Shown: positions 60,718 to 64,000 of the stretch, piece after piece | Numbering within the stretch: the first letter of the stretch is position 1 | Layout of the letters: every line of letters starts with the position of its first letter | Source of the DNA: Xaviernesmea rhizosphaerae | GTDB taxonomy: Bacteria > Pseudomonadota > Alphaproteobacteria > Rhizobiales > Rhizobiaceae | Length of the DNA stretch: 64,000 nt | Direction: 5' to 3' | NCBI RefSeq assembly: GCF_001938945.1 | Contig: NZ_MKIO01000048.1 | Coordinates: 62,001 to 126,000 of the forward strand | The notes under the pieces: generated by a model | Databases searched by the model: none | Told to the model about the DNA's origin: nothing | Seen by the model: the letters and a program-made list of their open reading frames with translations, nothing else | Position numbers and translations under genes: made by a program

Positions 60718-62208
60718 ATGACTGAGACCACACCGCTTTCGCTCGCCACGCTCGGCACGATTTCCAAAACCGCCGCCGTTCCCGCCTATGACCGAGCTGA
60801 GCTTAAGCCCGGCATCGTCCATTTCGGCATCGGCAATTTCCACCGCGCCCACCAGGCCGTCTATCTCGACGATCTGTTCAACCAGGGGCGCGATCACGAC
60901 TGGGCGATCATCGGGGCAGGCGTCACGCCCTATGACGCGGCCATGCGCGACAAGCTGAAGGCGCAGGATTACCTGACCACGGTGGTCGAACAGGATGTCG
61001 GCGTATCCGCCGCGCGCGTCACCGGCGCCATGATCGACAGCCTCGACCCGATGGACCGCAAGGCCATCGTCGAAAAGCTTTCCGATCCCGCCATTCGCAT
61101 CGTCTCCATGACCATCACCGAAGGCGGCTATTTCATCAATCCGGCCACCGGCCTGTTCGATCCGGCCCATCCGGCCATCGCCGCCGATGCCGCCGCGCCC
61201 GACGATGCCAGGACTGTCTTCGGCCTGATCCTCTCAGGCCTGAAAGCGCGCCGCGCCGCTGGCACCGCGCCCTTCACCGTGATGTCCTGCGACAATATTC
61301 CCGGCAATGGCCATGTGACGGAGAATGCCGTGACGGGTCTCGCGCGCCTGTCCGATCCCGAATTCGCCGACTGGATCGCCGCCAATGTCGCCTTCCCCAA
61401 TGGCATGGTCGACCGCATCACGCCGGCCACCGGCGCGCGCGAGATCGAGATCGCGGCGCAGGACTACAAGATCGCCGACCAGTGGCCGGTTTTCTGCGAG
61501 GAGTTCAAGCAATGGGTGCTGGAGGACAATTTCCCCGCTGGCCGCCCGGCGCTGGAGGCTGTCGGCGTGCAGTTCGTCGACGATGTCGCCCCCTTCGAGC
61601 ATATGAAGATCCGCATCCTCAATGGCGGCCATGCGGCGATCGCCTATCCGGGCGAGCTGCTCGACATCCACTTCGTCCATGAGGCGATGGAGGACGAGAC
61701 TATCGCCGCCTTCCTGGCCAAGCTCGAGCGCAGCGAAATCGTCACCTGCGTGCCGCCAGTGCCCGGCGTCGATCTCAACGACTATATCGCGCTGATCGAG
61801 CGGCGTTTCGCCAATCCCAAGATCGGCGACACCATCGCCCGGCTTGCCCAGGACGGCTCCAACCGCCAGCCCAAATTCATCCTGCCGTCGACTGCCGACC
61901 GGCTTGCCAGAGGCGAGGATGTTCAGGGCCTTGCGCTGGTCTCGGCGCTTTGGTGCCGCTACTTCCAGGGAACCTCCGATTCCGGAAGGGCCATCACCTT
62001 CAACGATGCCAATGCCGAGCGGCTGAAGGCTGCGGCACAGAAAGCACGGGAGAATCCGCTGGAATTTCTGGCTCTGGACGATATCTTCGGCCAGGTCGCG
62101 CATTCGGAAATCTTCCGCAAACGTTTCTCGCAGGCGCTGACCTCGCTGACCGAAAAGGGCACCCGCGCCACGCTAGCTGCCTATATCGACGGCAAAATCG
62201 GAGACTGA
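60718..62208 (+). CDS. mtlK: Mannitol 2-dehydrogenase (polyol-specific long-chain dehydrogenase)
   Basis: This is a 496-residue protein from the ATG at 60718; an in-frame ATG at 60706 is an alternative. It is a PSLDR: NAD site IVHFGIGNFHRAHQAVYLDD, then SMTITEGGYFINPATGLFDP. Catalytic residues are visible as Lys297-x4-Asn302-x2-His305 (KIRILNGGH) and Asn193 (SCDNIPGNG), each two above Pseudomonas fluorescens mannitol dehydrogenase. It oxidises mannitol (and arabitol) to fructose with NAD. No separate sorbitol dehydrogenase (smoS) lies between smoK and this gene. Confidence 0.96.
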   Translation: MTETTPLSLATLGTISKTAAVPAYDRAELKPGIVHFGIGNFHRAHQAVYLDDLFNQGRDHDWAIIGAGVTPYDAAMRDKLKAQDYLTTVVEQDVGVSAARVTGAMIDSLDPMDRKAIVEKLSDPAIRIVSMTITEGGYFINPATGLFDPAHPAIAADAAAPDDARTVFGLILSGLKARRAAGTAPFTVMSCDNIPGNGHVTENAVTGLARLSDPEFADWIAANVAFPNGMVDRITPATGAREIEIAAQDYKIADQWPVFCEEFKQWVLEDNFPAGRPALEAVGVQFVDDVAPFEHMKIRILNGGHAAIAYPGELLDIHFVHEAMEDETIAAFLAKLERSEIVTCVPPVPGVDLNDYIALIERRFANPKIGDTIARLAQDGSNRQPKFILPSTADRLARGEDVQGLALVSALWCRYFQGTSDSGRAITFNDANAERLKAAAQKARENPLEFLALDDIFGQVAHSEIFRKRFSQALTSLTEKGTRATLAAYIDGKIGD

Positions 62209-62289
62209 CGCCATGACATGCCTTGCCAACCGCCAATTCTCTCACCGGTGCGGATCGTCCGCCCCCAAGGAACAGGCGGAGGCAAGCGC

Positions 62290-63003
62290 ATGAGCCTGCC
62301 GGATATCCTGCCCGAGCCCGAACTGGTGATCTTCGACTGTGACGGCGTGCTGGTCGACAGCGAGCCGTTGTCGGTCGACGTCCTTGTGCGCATGCTGCGC
62401 GCTGCCGGGCTCGACATTTCCGCCGACGAGGCGATGGAGCGCTTCCTCGGCCGCAGCCTGAAGACCACCACCGAAATCATCCGGGCCGATTACGGCCTGG
62501 AGGTCGATGATACCATGCTGGAGACCATGCGCCGGGATCTCTACCAGCGCTTCCAGGACGAGCTTCAGGCCGTGGCCGGCGTGGCCGTTGCCGTGGACAA
62601 GCTCAAGGAGCTGGGCGTGGCCACCTGCGTGGCCTCGTCAAGCCAGATGGAGCGCATCCGCCATTCGCTGGAGGTGACGGAGCTTCTGCACCGCTTCGAG
62701 CCGCACATCTTCTCCGCCACCATGGTTGAGCATGGCAAGCCGGCGCCGGATCTCTTCCTTCACGCGGCCAAGGCCATGGGCGTTCACCCGGAGGCCTGCA
62801 TGGTGGTGGAAGACAGTCCGGCCGGCGTAGAGGCCGCCAAGAAGGCCGGCATGCGCGTCTTCGCCTTCACCGGCGCCTCCCATGCCCGCCATGACCGGCA
62901 TATCGCAGCCCTGCGCGCGCTGGAGCCCGACGGACTGTTTGACGATATGCGCGAACTCATCCACTTTGTCCGCCGGGAGCAGAAGGTCGCACAGGCCAAT
63001 TGA
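62290..63003 (+). CDS. HAD-superfamily phosphatase (beta-phosphoglucomutase/YniC-like)
   Basis: This is a 237-residue protein starting at 62290 after GGAGGCAAG. HAD motif I is VIFDCDGVLVDSEPLSVDVL (nucleophile Asp in DCDG), motif II CVASSS, motif III EHGKPAPDLFLHAAKAMGV (Lys) and motif IV VVEDSPAGVEAAKKAGM. A small helical cap lies after motif I. It probably dephosphorylates a sugar or polyol phosphate made by this pathway. Confidence 0.92.
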   Translation: MSLPDILPEPELVIFDCDGVLVDSEPLSVDVLVRMLRAAGLDISADEAMERFLGRSLKTTTEIIRADYGLEVDDTMLETMRRDLYQRFQDELQAVAGVAVAVDKLKELGVATCVASSSQMERIRHSLEVTELLHRFEPHIFSATMVEHGKPAPDLFLHAAKAMGVHPEACMVVEDSPAGVEAAKKAGMRVFAFTGASHARHDRHIAALRALEPDGLFDDMRELIHFVRREQKVAQAN

Positions 63004-63037
63004 AGCGCCGGTTCAAGGCGATGCAGCACGGTATGCG

Positions 63038-63136
63038 AAGCATCGGGCCGGGAGGTGCAAACCGTTCTTCGGTCGAATCCGGTGAACAGCAGGAAAACCA
63101 GAGCATCGGGCCGACCCTGAATTTCGGCGCGATGCT
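63038..63136 (+). repeat. RIME-like repeat, copy H, before the FGGY kinase
   Basis: GAAGCATCGGGCCGGGAGGT, AAACCGTTCTTCGG, TCGAATCCGGTGAACAGCAG, AGAGCATCGGGCC and a closing GGCGCGATGCT. A diverged copy of the family. The rest of the 63004-63298 gap holds no supported gene. Confidence 0.65.
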
Positions 63137-63298
63137 GAAGGCGGCCAGATGCCCGATCGTCCCTGTTGAGCGTGGCTCCGGGGCCGGGTCGGCGCCGGGG
63201 AGAGCGGGCAGGATGAGGCAGGCAGCACCGCAGGGGACCGGTCGTTCGGGCCGGATCGGAACGGCCTCTCGTCCGCGTGCCGACGGGCAGGGGGCGTG

Positions 63299-64000
63299 AT
63301 GGCGGAACGGCTTGTCATGGCCGTCGATGTTGGCACCGGCAGCGCGCGCGCCGGCCTTTTCGATGCCGCCGGCGCGCTTCTGGCCCGCGCCGATCATCCA
63401 ATCGTCATGAACCGGCCGGATGCGCATCATGCCGAACACCAGTCCGAAGATATCTGGCGCGCCGTCTGCCTGGCGGTGCGCGGCGCGCTTGACCGTGCAG
63501 CCGTCTCCGGCTCCGCTGTCGCTGCCATCGCTTTCGATGCCACCTGCTCGCTGGTAGTGCGCGATGGGGCTGGCGCACCGCTCTCGGTCAACCGCGCGGG
63601 CGCACCGGACTGGGACACCATCGTCTGGCTCGATCACCGGGCGCTGGCGGAGGCCGACGCCTGCACCGCAACCGGCCATCCCGTCCTCGACCATTCGGGC
63701 CGGGTCATGTCGCCGGAAATGCAGATGCCAAAGCTGATGTGGCTGAAGCGGCACCTTCCCGGACAATGGGCCAAGGCGCAGAAAATCTTCGATCTTGCCG
63801 ACTTTCTCTCCTGGCGGGCGTGCGGCAGCCTTGCCCGCTCGCGCTGCACGCTCACTGCCAAGTGGAACTATCTTTCCCATGCCCAGCCCGGCTGGCAGGA
63901 CGATTTTCTCGCCATGATCGGGCTTGCCGATCTCAAGGCGCGTGCCGGACTGACGGAGGAAACCCGTCCAGTCGGCGCAGCACTCGGGACGCTGACGCCG
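63299..64000 (+). CDS. FGGY-family carbohydrate kinase (N-terminal part)
   Basis: The first 234 codons of a FGGY kinase; the gene runs past the window end. It starts MAERLVMAVDVGTGSARAGL with the phosphate-binding DVGTGSARAGLFD loop, and continues with IAFDATCSLVV, IVWLDHRALAEAD, and GRVMSPEMQMPKLMWLKRHL. The last block is typical of the ribulokinase-like subgroup (YpCarbK/D-ribulokinase) rather than glycerol kinase. AGGGGGCG precedes the ATG. It probably phosphorylates a ketose made by the dehydrogenase(s) of this locus. Confidence 0.88.
   Translation, partial: MAERLVMAVDVGTGSARAGLFDAAGALLARADHPIVMNRPDAHHAEHQSEDIWRAVCLAVRGALDRAAVSGSAVAAIAFDATCSLVVRDGAGAPLSVNRAGAPDWDTIVWLDHRALAEADACTATGHPVLDHSGRVMSPEMQMPKLMWLKRHLPGQWAKAQKIFDLADFLSWRACGSLARSRCTLTAKWNYLSHAQPGWQDDFLAMIGLADLKARAGLTEETRPVGAALGTLTP

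Overview
The window is high-GC chromosomal DNA of a Rhizobiales alphaproteobacterium, probably from the Rhizobium/Agrobacterium/Allorhizobium group. The reasons are the gene content (heterotetrameric sarcosine oxidase, UrtABCDE plus urease, PreT/PreA with RutR, a SmoEFGK/MtlK polyol cluster) and at least eight copies of a roughly 100-bp palindromic intergenic repeat that resembles the RIME1 elements of rhizobia. The species call is inference. No rRNA, tRNA, CRISPR array or insertion sequence was recognised.

Layout. 1-5552 (minus): the N-terminus of a LivH-type permease, then the sarcosine oxidase operon soxBDAG. 5970-12863: a DUF2793 (phage/GTA-type) gene, a single-domain response regulator, a Crp/Fnr regulator, an SDR oxidoreductase next to a fused ring-cleavage dioxygenase/esterase, a repeat-rich spacer, and a LuxR-type response regulator. 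12993-18885: an unusual hybrid histidine kinase whose sensor is a complete NCS1 (nucleobase/hydantoin) permease, then a LysR regulator divergent from an MFS transporter. 19116-34627 (plus): a urea island, urtABCDE followed by ureDAB, an LprI-like gene, an AbrB/PIN toxin-antitoxin pair, ureC, a TIGR02117 gene, a peroxiredoxin, ureEFG and a metallo-beta-lactamase-fold hydrolase. 34704-39243 (minus): an RND efflux pump and its adaptor. 39628-47011 (minus): a NitT/ThiY-type ABC transporter, a DMT protein, dihydropyrimidinase, a MazEF-like pair and N-carbamoyl-beta-alanine amidohydrolase, facing a divergent rutR. 48015-49700: a membrane heme/[2Fe-2S] class III cyclase. 50011-52105: a LysR/alcohol dehydrogenase divergent pair. 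52148-54841 (minus): preTA. 55101-64000 (plus): a SorC regulator, smoEFGK, mannitol dehydrogenase, a HAD hydrolase and a partial FGGY kinase.

How it fits together. Most of the window concerns nitrogen scavenging. Urea is imported (Urt) and hydrolysed (Ure). Pyrimidines are probably imported by the 39628-43571 transporter, reduced by PreT/PreA, opened by dihydropyrimidinase and finished by the amidohydrolase, all under RutR; matching RutR-like operators lie upstream of pydC/rutR and of preT. The NCS1-sensor kinase and its LuxR partner sit just upstream of the urea island and may be its nitrogen-compound sensor (inference). The last 9 kb is a separate carbon module for mannitol/sorbitol-type polyols.

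The least expected features are the NCS1-histidine kinase with an eight-cysteine linker, two toxin-antitoxin pairs inserted in nitrogen-catabolic operons, repeat elements that supply the stop codon and C-terminus of two proteins, and the same repeats placed just after the binding-protein gene in two ABC operons.
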